A DNA stretch of 64,000 bases from Catalinimonas alkaloidigena (GCF_029504655.1 NZ_JAQFIL010000001.1:6763001-6827000); one strand, 5' to 3'. Counted from the stretch's first letter, positions 18,501-26,512 are shown. Numbers and translations are program-made. The notes: a model not told the origin generated them from the letters alone.

Positions 18501-18787
18501 TGTGCATTAACCATATATACATCATCATTCCCATAGCGGTCGCCGGAAAAAGCGATTTTTGAGCCATCAGGACTCCATTTAGGCATGGCTTCATAGGCTT
18601 CATGAATAGTGAGGCGATAGCCTCTTCCTCCCGCTACGGGTACTGTCCAGATATCTCCCTGAAATGAGAAGGCAAGTGTGCTTCCATCGGGACTTATGGC
18701 TGGGTATCTTACAAATGGTTCACTATCCTGTGCCCAGAGTTGTATAGGCAATACAATAACTACCAGAAAAATGTAAAGGCTTCTCAT
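15566..18787 (-). CDS. tricorn protease homologue, exported (PD40 propeller, PDZ, S41 peptidase)
   Basis: 1073 residues with a signal peptide (1-19, ending LWA-QD), so periplasmic or surface, unlike the cytoplasmic archaeal tricorn. Repeated blade motifs such as YPAISPDGSTLAF, PKWSPDGSKIAF and FPKVSPDGKKVAY build N-terminal propellers to about residue 650. Then come the tricorn C1 domain (FEEAWRTLKQGFYDPNFHG), a PDZ domain (LGVEISPLAEGVEVIRI) and the S41 peptidase core, with the nucleophile Ser expected in NSYSNAEIFSHAY. It probably degrades peptides to short products. It is monocistronic by position, ending at a strong hairpin. A 190-base upstream gap with no recognisable promoter separates it from the acetyltransferase gene. 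Confidence 0.93.
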   Translation of the reverse strand: MRSLYIFLVVIVLPIQLWAQDSEPFVRYPAISPDGSTLAFSFQGDIWTVPVAGGRGYRLTIHEAYEAMPKWSPDGSKIAFSGDRYGNDDVYMVNAQGGTPLRLTYHSTDDEVSGWTTDGKVLLGTERTFVHVEREQEIHSITADGGTSERVLDAVGYTAVSSPDGRFIAFTRGSCRIAREAYRGPANKDVWLYDTQEAEYIQLTDFDGNDIYPQWGGDRSLFFISPRSGKYNIYRQQLTEDGQVEGEAEQITSYEDEGVRYFSVSGDGNILAMERETSIYVMPVGGEARKLDVQLATDYRFDPEEYKTMNSDAADYAVSPNGKYTALVIRGEIFIKENDKDKKRAVNVSQHPYRDMDVQWLNDSSLIFSSDREGNQYDLYLLRSADPQRTQLYTTLKYEVERLTDTDQDEIFPKVSPDGKKVAYLRGRGQMVVADIEEDGRLNNEKVLLDGWDTAEGVSWSPDSKWLAYSLSGLDFNSETYIHPADDSLEPVNVSMHPRSDYSPAWSPDGSKLAFLSVRNNGDADVWFAWLKEEDWEKTQRDWEGESDEKDKEDSTKTVNVHIDLEDIHDRLTQVTSMPGNESDIALSKDGETFYFVTNREGRQSFEADQDLYSIQWDGSEKKALTTGGQQPNQVMMSPEYNYLYLLKSEGNLARIALKNSNMESLPYAAQMKIDHQQEQEQIFEEAWRTLKQGFYDPNFHGQDWEALHEKYKSWAVQASTNTDFRDMFNIMLGQINASHMGLYNSDRAETQDEKTGLLGVEISPLAEGVEVIRIVPESPAERNNSRLYPQDVILAINGEPVSISENFYQPLINKADEEIYLTVRGENNQEREVIIRPTSSLNSALYNEWVEDRQKLTEEYSGGRLGYLHIQGMNWTSFERFERELTASGLGKEGIVIDVRFNGGGWTTDYLMAVLNVDQHAYTIPRGAAEDLDKEHRQFKEHYPFGERLPLASWTKPSIALCNQNSYSNAEIFSHAYKTLDLGTLVGTPTFGAVISTGGRGLIDGSYVRLPFRAWYVKATGENMENGPAVPDIVVENAPDSKANGEDPQLKRAVEELLEQVDEQKSSASSRE

Positions 18788-18977
18788 AAGGTATAGAATT
18801 AGGGTTCAGAAGTTTACTACGAGCGGAGCATTTAAGTAATGCTAATTTAGTATCTAACTAAAATTATAACTACAAGTTTTTGGCAGCAAATCACCCTTTG
18901 ATGCATATAAAACTATTTAAACTATAAAAAAGCTCAAGTGAACGGTTCAGCTTAGCACAAGGACTAGTGAATTCAGT

Positions 18978-19580
18978 TTATACTAAATCTCCAAATACTC
19001 TTTTTCTCACTTCGGGCCATTCATGAACTAGGACGCTATAGTAAACAGTATCGCGCACTCTACCTCCGGGCATCACTTGATGGCTACGCAATATTCCATC
19101 TTCCTTAGCTCCCATCTTCATAATGGCTTTGCGGGAGCGCATATTGAGCACATCGGTTTTCAGTTCCAGGCGACGTACGTCCAATTCTTCAAAGGCGTGG
19201 CGAAAGAGCAGAAATTTACAGTGCTTATTCAATCCTGTGCCATGAAAATCTCTTCCCAGCCAGGTAGAGCCGATTTCCAGCCGATTGTTTTCGGGCGAAA
19301 TAGACATATAGGTTGTACAACCGGCTACCTTTCCGCTGGCTTTTTCAATGATGGTAAAAGGATACTTGCTTTTACTTTTCTGAGCTTTGAGGAGGCTGTC
19401 AGTGTAGCTACGTAAGTCTTCTTCTGTACGTATGTGGGGACTGGTTACTTTCCAGATATCAAAATCAAAAGCGATTTTGGCAAAGCCCTCTGCGTGCTCA
19501 GGCTGAAAGGGTGTGAGCAGCACATGATCATCAGATAGCTCAATATGCTGCTCAAAAAGTGTTGCAAGTTTTAAGTTCAA
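18978..19580 (-). CDS. GNAT family N-acetyltransferase (RimJ/RimL type)
   Basis: 200 residues with the Acetyltransf_3 pattern: LLTPFQPEHAEGFAKIA near the N-terminus, EIGSTWLGRDFHGTGLNKHCKFLL for the acetyl-CoA binding region, and RRLELKTDVLNMRSRKAIMKMGAKEDG, with the N-x-R-S-x-x-x-x-x-x-x-G pattern typical of RimJ/RimL relatives. The substrate is unknown; ribosomal proteins, other N-termini or small amines are all possible. The start overlaps the stop of the SRPBCC gene by four bases (ATGA), so the two are translationally coupled. Confidence 0.88.
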   Translation of the reverse strand: MNLKLATLFEQHIELSDDHVLLTPFQPEHAEGFAKIAFDFDIWKVTSPHIRTEEDLRSYTDSLLKAQKSKSKYPFTIIEKASGKVAGCTTYMSISPENNRLEIGSTWLGRDFHGTGLNKHCKFLLFRHAFEELDVRRLELKTDVLNMRSRKAIMKMGAKEDGILRSHQVMPGGRVRDTVYYSVLVHEWPEVRKRVFGDLV

Positions 19581-20107
19581 GAGGCTTCGGTTACTTCCTT
19601 TAAGTTAGACAATCCTTTTTCAAAATCAGGCCCCAGCATACCATCCAGAAATAAACCAAACACCCGGTCTACCGGATAGCTGAGTTCTCCTTCATTAATC
19701 CAGGTCACCCGGGTACCCTGCGGGACTTCCTCAAAAGTCCAGATATCGTCAGATTCAAACATTTGTGGCTCTACAAAAGCTAATTTAGAAGTAATTTTTT
19801 TATTAGGCTCTATCTGATACAAAGTAAGAGATCCTATACCCACTTCCTCTCCATCCCAGGCCCAGACAGAACCTACATCTTTACCTGTTCCTGAGATTGA
19901 ATTTTTTACACTAGGGTCGCTGGCTGTCCAGGGGTTCCATTCCGCCCAATGATGCAGATTGGACACTTTGGGATACACTTCGCTCACCGGCTTATCAATG
20001 ACGATGGAACGTTCTACATGATAAGAAGCGGGCAGGAATAAAGCGAAAAGCAGGAATAGGCCCACTACGAAGGCTATTCCTAGAAGGAGTTTTTTAAGTA
20101 GTGACAT
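19577..20107 (-). CDS. membrane-anchored SRPBCC (polyketide cyclase/dehydrase-like) protein
   Basis: 176 residues. An N-terminal membrane helix (LLLGIAFVVGLFLLFALFL, 7-25) is followed by a START-like SRPBCC fold: SIVIDKPVSEVYPKVSNLHHWAEWNPW is the usual opening, with RVTWINEGELSYPVDRVFGLFLDGMLG near the end. Such proteins bind hydrophobic ligands in a deep cavity, but no ligand can be named. It is the first gene of a two-gene operon with the GNAT acetyltransferase. Confidence 0.85.
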   Translation of the reverse strand: MSLLKKLLLGIAFVVGLFLLFALFLPASYHVERSIVIDKPVSEVYPKVSNLHHWAEWNPWTASDPSVKNSISGTGKDVGSVWAWDGEEVGIGSLTLYQIEPNKKITSKLAFVEPQMFESDDIWTFEEVPQGTRVTWINEGELSYPVDRVFGLFLDGMLGPDFEKGLSNLKEVTEAS

Positions 20108-20165
20108 AGGCTTAGGGATTTTTAAGCAAGATAAAAAAATACTTAAAATAAGTACATACTCTTAG

Positions 20166-20187
20166 AAAAATCCCCCATAATGGGGGA
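20166..20187 (-). terminator. terminator of the VOC gene
   Basis: TCCCCCAT pairs with ATGGGGGA around a single A (a tight loop, so the innermost pairs probably open). The A5 run at 20166-20170 supplies the U-run on the minus strand, just past the VOC stop. Confidence 0.7.
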
Positions 20188-20197
20188 GTATTTGAGT

Positions 20198-20548
20198 CTA
20201 AAGGCTTTGTCCAAACCTGATCAGATTACCGTCTGCATCCAGGATCGCAAATTCTCTCCTACCCCAGGGTTTATCTTCTAGTTTTCCATTGGGGTGAATC
20301 ACTCCGACCTGCTCCATTTCCTGATACAACTGATCTACCTCCTGTACATCTACATAGCAACTGGTATTTTCCGGAAAGATTTTATCATCACACTTCCAGA
20401 AATGAATGGCGATATCATCACGTACTACAATACCATAACCAGCATCGTGATAAGTCGCTTTGAAGCCAAGTTTAGTCGTATAAAAGTTTACGGTTTTGTC
20501 AATATCCAGCGAGGCAAGTACCGGGACAGCTTTCAATAAATGTTTCAT
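20198..20548 (-). CDS. VOC family protein (glyoxalase/bleomycin-resistance fold)
   Basis: 116 residues forming two beta-alpha-beta-beta-beta modules: VPVLASLDIDKTVNFYTTKLGF at the start, DDIAIHFWKC in the middle, and GRREFAILDADGNLIRFGQ at the end. The metal/ligand ladder suggests a bleomycin-binding-like member, and the D-x-D-G-N-L-I-x-F end is classic. Small proteins of this kind bind or isomerise small compounds; the substrate cannot be told. It is bounded by its own terminator, with a 136-base gap to the ALDH gene upstream. Confidence 0.87.
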   Translation of the reverse strand: MKHLLKAVPVLASLDIDKTVNFYTTKLGFKATYHDAGYGIVVRDDIAIHFWKCDDKIFPENTSCYVDVQEVDQLYQEMEQVGVIHPNGKLEDKPWGRREFAILDADGNLIRFGQSL

Positions 20549-20631
20549 GAGTGAAGAAAATGGTTATGAATGATTTTTAATCTACTGCAAAAAAGATCAT
20601 CCATATATCACCTGGATTGAGGGTTTCTAAT

Positions 20632-20663
20632 AAAAAAAGCCTTCTCTCTGGTGAAAGATGGCT
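20632..20663 (-). terminator. probable terminator of the ALDH7 gene
   Basis: AGCC-T-TCT-C-TC pairs with GAAAGATGGCT with two mismatches around TGGT. An A-run at 20632-20638 gives a U-run on the minus strand, about 22-50 bases past the ALDH stop. Confidence 0.45.
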
Positions 20664-20684
20664 GAATAAAAGCGACTAAGCGTA

Positions 20685-22250
20685 TCAGATATCAAACTTA
20701 ATCCCCTGAGCCAGCGGTAGCTCCGTGCTGTAATTAATGGTATTGGTCTGGCGACGCATATAGAATTTCCAGGCATCCGAACCGGACTCCCGTCCACCTC
20801 CTGTATCTTTTTCGCCTCCAAAGGCCCCACCTATCTCTGCGCCTGAAGTACCAATATTCACATTAGCGATACCACAGTCCGAGCCTTGATGAGAGAGGAA
20901 AGTCTCAGCTTCCAGCAGGTTCTGGGTAAAGATAGCCGAAGAAAGTCCCTGCTTTACGCTGTTCTGAATCTTTATGGCTTCTTTTACATCTCCCTTGTAC
21001 CTGATAAGATAAAGGATAGGCGCGAAGGTTTCTTCCTGTACCATTTCGTAATGCCCTTCGGCTTCTACCAGTGCTGGCTTCACATAATTACCACTGGTAT
21101 AGGCATTGCCCTCCAGCATTTCTCCTCCCAGCAAAAGTTTTCCTCCTTCTGCCTGCACTTTCTGTATAGCGGATTTAAAATTCTCCACCGCTTCTTTGTC
21201 AATCATAGGACCGACTAAAGTCTTACTGTCCAGCGGGTTTCCAATGGCAAGGGAAGGGTAAATTCTGAGCAAACGTTTTTTCACTTCCTCGTACATCTTT
21301 TCATGGATAATCAGGCGGCGGGTGCTGGTACAGCGTTGTCCGCAGGTACCTACTGCACCAAATACGGTAGCTCTTATTGCCATTTCCAGATCAGCATGCT
21401 CGGTAATAATGATAGCATTGTTTCCCCCTAACTCCAGTAGTGATTTACCCAAACGTGCGCCTACGGCTTCACCTACTTTTTTGCCCATGCGGGTAGAGCC
21501 GGTGGCTGAAACCAAAGGAATACGGCGGTCGTGTGACATGAGCGAACCAATTTCCGCATCGCCCAATACCAGGTTAAAAATTCCTTCAGGCAAATTATTT
21601 TCTTTAAGCACTTCGGCTACAATTTTCTGGCAGGCAATTCCGGTCAGCGGTGTTTTTTCGGAAGGCTTCCATACTACAACATTACCGCAGACCGCGGAGA
21701 TCATAGCATTCCAGGCCCATACGGCTACCGGAAAGTTGAAAGCAGAAATTACTCCCACAATGCCCAGCGGATGGTATTGATCGTACATGCGGTGGTTGGG
21801 ACGCTCGGAGTGCATTGTAAACCCATAGAGTTGACGGGAATGCCCTACGGCCAGGTCACAGATGTCTATCATTTCCTGCACTTCGCCCAGGCCTTCCTGA
21901 TAGATTTTACCCATTTCATATGTTACCAGCCTGCCCAAAGGCTCTTTATATTCCCGCAGCTTTAGCCCAATCTGCCGAACGATTTCTCCACGCTGGGGAG
22001 CGGGCATTTTACTCCATACGGTAAAGCCTTTTTGGGCCTGTTCAATTACTTTTTCGTAGACAGCTTCATCCGCCATAGTAACGGTAGCGATTAACTCGCC
22101 ATCTACCGGAGAATGAATCTCACGTGTGGCTCCCCCTTCAGTAGCACTGCCAAAATGCTGTCCGGTGCTAAAGGCCGGGTTAAGGCTATCTACCTTCAGG
22201 ATTTGCAACATTTGTTGTATTTCTTCGGTCAATGTTTGTGTTGTTTCCAT
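20685..22250 (-). CDS. ALDH7 (antiquitin)-type 2-aminoadipate 6-semialdehyde dehydrogenase
   Basis: Oxidises 2-aminoadipate semialdehyde to 2-aminoadipate with NAD, the step after saccharopine cleavage. 521 residues. Catalytic residues are visible: Asn172 in AFNFPVAVW, Glu273 in LLELGGNN and Cys307 in CGQRCTSTRR. The antiquitin signature GAEIGGAFGGEKDTGGGRES and SGSDAWKFYMRRQTNTINYS near the C-terminus separates it from other ALDHs. The gene is about 5 kb from the saccharopine dehydrogenase operon and transcribed in the opposite direction, so it is probably co-regulated rather than co-transcribed. Confidence 0.92.
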   Translation of the reverse strand: METTQTLTEEIQQMLQILKVDSLNPAFSTGQHFGSATEGGATREIHSPVDGELIATVTMADEAVYEKVIEQAQKGFTVWSKMPAPQRGEIVRQIGLKLREYKEPLGRLVTYEMGKIYQEGLGEVQEMIDICDLAVGHSRQLYGFTMHSERPNHRMYDQYHPLGIVGVISAFNFPVAVWAWNAMISAVCGNVVVWKPSEKTPLTGIACQKIVAEVLKENNLPEGIFNLVLGDAEIGSLMSHDRRIPLVSATGSTRMGKKVGEAVGARLGKSLLELGGNNAIIITEHADLEMAIRATVFGAVGTCGQRCTSTRRLIIHEKMYEEVKKRLLRIYPSLAIGNPLDSKTLVGPMIDKEAVENFKSAIQKVQAEGGKLLLGGEMLEGNAYTSGNYVKPALVEAEGHYEMVQEETFAPILYLIRYKGDVKEAIKIQNSVKQGLSSAIFTQNLLEAETFLSHQGSDCGIANVNIGTSGAEIGGAFGGEKDTGGGRESGSDAWKFYMRRQTNTINYSTELPLAQGIKFDI

Positions 22251-22337
22251 CCTATAAAAAATTTATGCTCACAATCTATCTGTATACAAGCTTAAAAGAA
22301 TTTATCAGTTTTTCATACCTTCAAAGCAAATTAGCTT

Positions 22338-22955
22338 ATGGAAGACTACACTCCTTATCTTATACTTATTCTGCTCTGGATAGTTTACTTTGCCCTGCAC
22401 AGCTTGCTGGCGGCTCATCAAGTCAAAGGGTTTCTAAAAAACAAAATGGGCCAATCCGCCCGATACTACCGCCTGCTCTATAATATATTCGCAATAGTCA
22501 GTATTCTGCCTGTATTGTTTTACAACGCACTGATCTCTACTAAAGTGCTTATTCCGCTGGATTGGAAAGACATTGTCAGCTTTCTGGGGCTGGCACTTTC
22601 CATCTATGGGGTTATCGTTATGCGGCTGGCCTTTCGGCAATATTCTTTCAAAGAGTTTTTGGGCCTCAAGCAACTGAAATCTGACGAAGCCGAACCCCTC
22701 AATACGGAAGGCATTTTAGGTGTGGTACGTCATCCGCTGTATTTTGGAGGCCTCCTGATCATCATCGGGTTTTGGCTGTTTGCTCCTACAATGGCTAATC
22801 TGATTACTGTTATTATGCTTGTTCTATATATTCTGGTAGGTATTCGTTTTGAGGAGCGGAAATTGGTAACGCAATATGGAGAAGCTTACAAAAAGTATCA
22901 GGAAGATGTGCCTATGATTTTTCCCAAACGCAATGCTTTAAGAAAACTGAGATAG
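22338..22955 (+). CDS. membrane methyltransferase-like protein (ICMT/NnrU-type)
   Basis: 205 residues with about five membrane helices. The C-terminal region has the signature of isoprenylcysteine carboxyl methyltransferase and phospholipid methyltransferase relatives: GVVRHPLYFGGLL, then RFEERKLVTQYGEAYKKYQEDVPMIFP. NnrU-family proteins share the N-terminal layout YFALHSLLAAHQVK. In this family the RHP-Y and EE motifs bind S-adenosylmethionine. The acceptor, protein or lipid, is not deducible. The gene diverges from the ALDH gene and stops one base before the convergent DUF3267 gene. Confidence 0.8.
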   Translation: MEDYTPYLILILLWIVYFALHSLLAAHQVKGFLKNKMGQSARYYRLLYNIFAIVSILPVLFYNALISTKVLIPLDWKDIVSFLGLALSIYGVIVMRLAFRQYSFKEFLGLKQLKSDEAEPLNTEGILGVVRHPLYFGGLLIIIGFWLFAPTMANLITVIMLVLYILVGIRFEERKLVTQYGEAYKKYQEDVPMIFPKRNALRKLR

Positions 22956-23516
22956 TTAGTCTTGAGCTTGATAGACAATGCAACCGGCATTCTCGGGGTG
23001 ATCAGCTACCCAGCTGCCTTTGGGTACTTTCCGCAGTACTGCTAAAATCCAAAAATCACCGGCAGCAGCTACAATGAATAGCATGCCGTAGGCAAACAGC
23101 CAGCCATTTCCTGTAAAGAGAGAAATCCCATATGGTAGAAACCCTAGCAGCAATGCAGGCATCAAAGCACCCCAGCGATAAGGAGTAATTTGCATGGGTT
23201 TCTTGGCATGGGCGTATGGTGTAAGCGTTCTCCACTGCAGACCTAATTTCATTTCCTTCCAGCCTAAACCTGCCAGTTGCTTCCAGGTAATTGCGTGTAT
23301 CAATTCGTGAAGCAGTACACCCAGCAAAATAGCAGGTAAGACCCACCAGTTAGCAAACATCCCCTGCCAGGCATAGGCAAATTCCCGCCATCCCCAGAGG
23401 GTGAGAAAAGGTATGGCGAAAAGGAAGGAACCTGCTACATAGGGTAGTACCAGAAGCTGAATCCTGGCAGTAGGTACTGACATGTCCACTGCTTTTTTGC
23501 CTAAAAAATACTCCAT
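22956..23516 (-). CDS. DUF3267 membrane zincin-like protein
   Basis: 186 residues, four membrane helices. HELIH (70-74) within a hydrophobic helix is the zinc-binding HExxH signature of membrane metalloproteases. A later segment DFWILAVLRKVPKGSWVADHPENAGC matches DUF3267 proteins, which have the look of reduced site-2-type proteases. No proteolytic target is known. It is on the same strand as the ECF sigma pair but separated by 51 bases; a link to the sigma/anti-sigma genes is conceivable but unproven. Confidence 0.78.
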   Translation of the reverse strand: MEYFLGKKAVDMSVPTARIQLLVLPYVAGSFLFAIPFLTLWGWREFAYAWQGMFANWWVLPAILLGVLLHELIHAITWKQLAGLGWKEMKLGLQWRTLTPYAHAKKPMQITPYRWGALMPALLLGFLPYGISLFTGNGWLFAYGMLFIVAAAGDFWILAVLRKVPKGSWVADHPENAGCIVYQAQD

Positions 23517-23567
23517 AAGAAATTATTTTTAGCTTTAATGCATAACACTTCTTTACAATGCATAGTG

Positions 23568-24173
23568 TCAGGCGACATTCAATTGGTTAAGATCTTCCCT
23601 AATATGCGCCAGATATTTTCCGTAAGCCTTTTGCTCCATCCACCTGGCCAGATAATAGCAGGCAGGAACCAGTATGACATTTAGCCCTATCAACATAGCC
23701 AGGATCCGTTGATCCGATAAAATTTCTTCGGCACTTCGGTTAAGTGTAAATCCGTATACAAAACCCGCACTAACCGAGATTGGGTAAATAAATAAGGCTA
23801 CCCGCTGCTCATATTTGTTGATCAGAGAAATTCTTTGATAATAAATTTCCAGCGTTTCTCTCAGGCTCAGGCTTTTATCTACAAAACTCAATACCCGATA
23901 TTGTCCGAAAATCAATACCAAGCCAATGAGGTAAGCCAGTAGCAAGGGTGACATCAGGATTTTATTGTAGAATTTATCAGTCGTGATGATAATTACTAAA
24001 AACACCAGCGTGAAAGCTATAATCCAGAGTAGTTTTAACCTTATGTTTTTCTTAAGCTTCACCAAAGGGTCTACTGATTTCTTTTGTAAAGCCTTATCGA
24101 GGAAGGCTTCATCTAGCAGCGGCTGCTCTTCATTTTGCTGCCAGGCTTCCCATGATTTATTGAAGTCCTTCAT
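23568..24173 (-). CDS. four-helix membrane protein paired with the ECF sigma factor (anti-sigma candidate)
   Basis: 201 residues. A soluble N-terminus of about 45 residues (MKDFNKSWEAWQQNEEQ) is followed by helices near 48-67, 76-92, 125-143 and 158-176, then a charged tail. The 17-base overlap with the end of the sigma gene means they are translated together. This layout, a cytosolic N-terminus capable of binding sigma followed by membrane helices, is usual for Bacteroidota anti-sigma factors, but it lacks a zinc-binding HxxxCxxC motif, so the role is inferred from position. Confidence 0.65.
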   Translation of the reverse strand: MKDFNKSWEAWQQNEEQPLLDEAFLDKALQKKSVDPLVKLKKNIRLKLLWIIAFTLVFLVIIITTDKFYNKILMSPLLLAYLIGLVLIFGQYRVLSFVDKSLSLRETLEIYYQRISLINKYEQRVALFIYPISVSAGFVYGFTLNRSAEEILSDQRILAMLIGLNVILVPACYYLARWMEQKAYGKYLAHIREDLNQLNVA

Positions 24174-24654
24174 AATTTTGTCTTTTTTTAGCTAACTTTT
24201 TTCTGATCCTGTGCAGGCGCAGGGCTACATTGGCTTTTTGCATGCCCGTGATTTCAGCGATTTCTTCATTTTGATATCCATCCAGATGCAGGCTTATCAT
24301 CATCCGGTCAATGTCGGGGAGTTGCCTGACAGTAAGTATCAGCCACTCTTTTTCTGTGTTATCTTCACCCTGTTGGCTCAGGTGCAAAGCCGCTTCCAGG
24401 GGCTCAGTATCCGGCTGGCGATAATTTTTGCGTTGTGCGGTAAGCACTGTATTGAGGCTAACACGATAGAGCCAGGTAGAAAATTTGGAGCGCTCTTCGA
24501 AAGAAGGATAGGATTTCCAGGCCTGCAACAGTATCTCCTGTAGCATGTCCTGCCGCTCTTCAGCCTCATCCATATAGAGGAAAATGACTTTGTGCATAAT
24601 TCCCCTATGCTGCTGTATCAATTGCAAAAACTTTTTCTTATCAGGCTGACTCAT
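24157..24654 (-). CDS. ECF RNA polymerase sigma factor
   Basis: 165 residues with region 2 (DMLQEILLQAWKSYPSFEERSKFSTWLYRVSLNTVL) and region 4 (MMISLHLDGYQNEEIAEITGMQKANVALRLHRIRKKL) separated by a short linker; there is no region 3. It would direct RNA polymerase to a dedicated promoter set upon release from its membrane partner encoded by the overlapping next gene. No outer-membrane SusC-like receptor gene is next to it, so it does not look like a FecI-type starch-utilisation pair; a stress-responsive sigma is more likely. Confidence 0.93.
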   Translation of the reverse strand: MSQPDKKKFLQLIQQHRGIMHKVIFLYMDEAEERQDMLQEILLQAWKSYPSFEERSKFSTWLYRVSLNTVLTAQRKNYRQPDTEPLEAALHLSQQGEDNTEKEWLILTVRQLPDIDRMMISLHLDGYQNEEIAEITGMQKANVALRLHRIRKKLAKKRQNYEGLQ

Positions 24655-24747
24655 GGATGCCGCTTGTACGCTACGATCTTGTTTACTCTATGAGTAGCAG
24701 AAAGCAGAAGATTATTTCATAAGAGGTACTCTTTCCGGAAAAAAATT

Positions 24748-24771
24748 AAAAAAGCCGGAAATATTTCCGGC
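24748..24771 (-). terminator. terminator of the AIM24-like gene
   Basis: An 18-base palindrome, GCCGGAAAT/ATTTCCGGC (24754-24771). The A-rich run to its left gives the U-tract on the minus strand. It lies 31 bases beyond the gene end. Confidence 0.75.
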
Positions 24772-24802
24772 CAATGAATTGCTCTACAATCATAGTTTAG
24801 CA

Positions 24803-25576
24803 TTAATCCTCCAAAAAACTTCCTAAAATTGAGCTTTCTCCCTTATCATTATTTTTACCATATGGAGCGAGTGCTGCTATGAGTTTACGCAATGGCATTG
24901 ATTGTAACCATACCCTTCCTGTGCCGGAGAGGGTAGCTAAGAACAGCCCCTCCCCTCCAAAGATCATAGACTTAAGACCTCCTGCCGACTGCACATCAAA
25001 GTTGATAGAAGGCTCAAAAGCCACCACACAGCCTGTATCTACCCTCAGGGTCTCGTTATTCAACTGCTTTTCAATGATTGTACCACCGGCATGAATAAAG
25101 GCACGGCCATCTCCCTGTAGTTTTTGAAGGATAAAACCCTCGCCTCCTACTAAGCCAGAGCCAAGTTTTCGGTTAAAAGTAATGTTTACCTTGGTACCAA
25201 GGGCAGCACATAAGAAAGCGTCCTTCTGCACTGTGAGGCTGTAATCATACATTTCGGAAAGATCAATTGGAATTACTGTTCCCGGATAAGGCGCTGAAAA
25301 CGCAACTTTAGCTTTTCCGTGCCCCCGGTGGGTAAAGTGGGTCATAAAAACAGACTCTCCGGTAAGCATGCGTGAACCGGCAGAAAGCAATTTCCCAAAA
25401 AAGCCCTGGTTTGGATTTGAACCGTCTCCCATTTTGGTTTCAAACTGTATCCCATTGTCCATGTAGACCATGGCCCCGGCTTCAGCAATCACCGTTTCAT
25501 TAGGATCAAGCTCTACTTCTACGACCTGTATGCCGTGTCCATGAATCTCATAATCAATTTCATGCGATTTGTTCAT
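24803..25576 (-). CDS. AIM24 / TIGR00266 family protein
   Basis: 257 residues. The protein begins [31 protein letters not shown], the opening of the TIGR00266 family, and has the repeated glycine-rich strands of its beta-prism trimer ([39 protein letters not shown]). Bacterial members have no established activity; the mitochondrial relative AIM24 maintains inner-membrane organisation. No signal peptide is present. The 221-base region upstream, rich in TTAATTAA-like sequence, probably carries its promoter; a strong terminator follows, so it is monocistronic. Confidence 0.9.
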   Translation of the reverse strand: MNKSHEIDYEIHGHGIQVVEVELDPNETVIAEAGAMVYMDNGIQFETKMGDGSNPNQGFFGKLLSAGSRMLTGESVFMTHFTHRGHGKAKVAFSAPYPGTVIPIDLSEMYDYSLTVQKDAFLCAALGTKVNITFNRKLGSGLVGGEGFILQKLQGDGRAFIHAGGTIIEKQLNNETLRVDTGCVVAFEPSINFDVQSAGGLKSMIFGGEGLFLATLSGTGRVWLQSMPLRKLIAALAPYGKNNDKGESSILGSFLED

Positions 25577-25797
25577 TGGGTAATAAGGGTTAAAGTTGAT
25601 TAATTAAGTTTAAGGTTTGCTAATTAATTTAATTAAAAGTCAGCTAAGGCTCCAAAAAAACTACCCTGTATCAACAAATATTGCGGTGACAGATCGGTAT
25701 GCTTTTGATTTCTCAGAATATTACAATTGACTGGCTAGTCAGCTTCTTTTAATTCATTAACAAATATGAATAGCGCTTGATATGATGTCTTCAATGT

Positions 25798-26436
25798 TTA
25801 CAGGAAGGTGAGACTTGAGTGCTGATCCAGCATCCAACCGGTAATACTGTAGCGGGGACGTGAAGTGAGCTGTACTTCATGCTCAATCTCACTTCTAAAA
25901 CAGACCATCCTGCCGGAAAGAGGGGCAATATCAAATTCTTCATCAGGTAAAAACATCCTGAGCTGGCCTCCATCTTTTTCTTTCCAGTTTTCATTGAGAT
26001 AACAAACGGTAGAAATCACCCGGTGTGGCTTCTGATGGAAGCGATCTACATGGCGCTTATAAAACGTTCCCGCCGGATACATCGCAAAATGGGCCTCAAA
26101 ATCTTTTAACCCCAGGAAACAGGTGTAGTTTAGGTATTCCATCAGTTGGCGCATTTTTCCAACATAATTGGCTGTAACCTCCATCATATCATTGGGGTTG
26201 ATCCATCGTATATAATCTCCCCTTACGGATTTATCCACCGCAAAATTCTGCATCTTCCCAATTCCAGCTTTTTTGAACTTTCCTTCTTCTGACAGATCCT
26301 GAAATCTGTTGATCACTGCATTTACTTCATCAGGCGAAAAAAAATGATCTATCAGCCCGTATCCATTTTCAGCCAATTGATCTACTAGCTGTTCCAGTTG
26401 CGCTTCCTGAAGCAAAGCTTCACTTTTTTCTTCCAT
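25798..26436 (-). CDS. 2-oxoglutarate-Fe(II) oxygenase (prolyl-hydroxylase-like)
   Basis: 212 residues. The double-stranded beta-helix iron site is visible as His129 and Asp131 in YKRHVDRFH and His186 in IEHEVQ; Arg195 in RYSITGW is placed to bind 2-oxoglutarate. The opening LAENGYGLIDHFFSPDEVNAVI is typical of PHD-type oxygenases related to bacterial prolyl hydroxylases, some of which modify elongation factor Tu. The substrate is not determined here. It is separated from the gltX unit by a terminator, so it is likely expressed alone. Confidence 0.87.
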   Translation of the reverse strand: MEEKSEALLQEAQLEQLVDQLAENGYGLIDHFFSPDEVNAVINRFQDLSEEGKFKKAGIGKMQNFAVDKSVRGDYIRWINPNDMMEVTANYVGKMRQLMEYLNYTCFLGLKDFEAHFAMYPAGTFYKRHVDRFHQKPHRVISTVCYLNENWKEKDGGQLRMFLPDEEFDIAPLSGRMVCFRSEIEHEVQLTSRPRYSITGWMLDQHSSLTFL

Positions 26437-26446
26437 AATAACTTAT

Positions 26447-26473
26447 CAAAAAAAGCAACCTCTTGAGGTTGCT
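26447..26473 (-). terminator. terminator of the gltX unit
   Basis: AGCAACCTC (26454-26462) pairs with GAGGTTGCT (26465-26473) around TT; the adjoining A7 run forms the U-tract on the minus strand. Confidence 0.8.
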
Positions 26474-26512
26474 TTGTAAATAGCATCTAAAAGCTTTTAA
26501 GCGCGGATATAC

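Noticed and set aside
18930..18954. Possible terminator downstream of the GNAT gene
   Set aside because: TGAAC/GTTCA palindrome has only a one-base loop and the outer arm needs a five-base bulge; too weak to call.
21322..21780. Plus-strand open frame of 152 codons within the ALDH7 gene
   Set aside because: Antisense to an intact enzyme with full catalytic motifs; its Ser/Pro/Thr-rich composition is typical of a frame shadow.
25728..25741. TGACT-GGCT-AGTCA hairpin between the oxygenase and AIM24 genes
   Set aside because: Short stem and no gene ends on that strand; probably chance.
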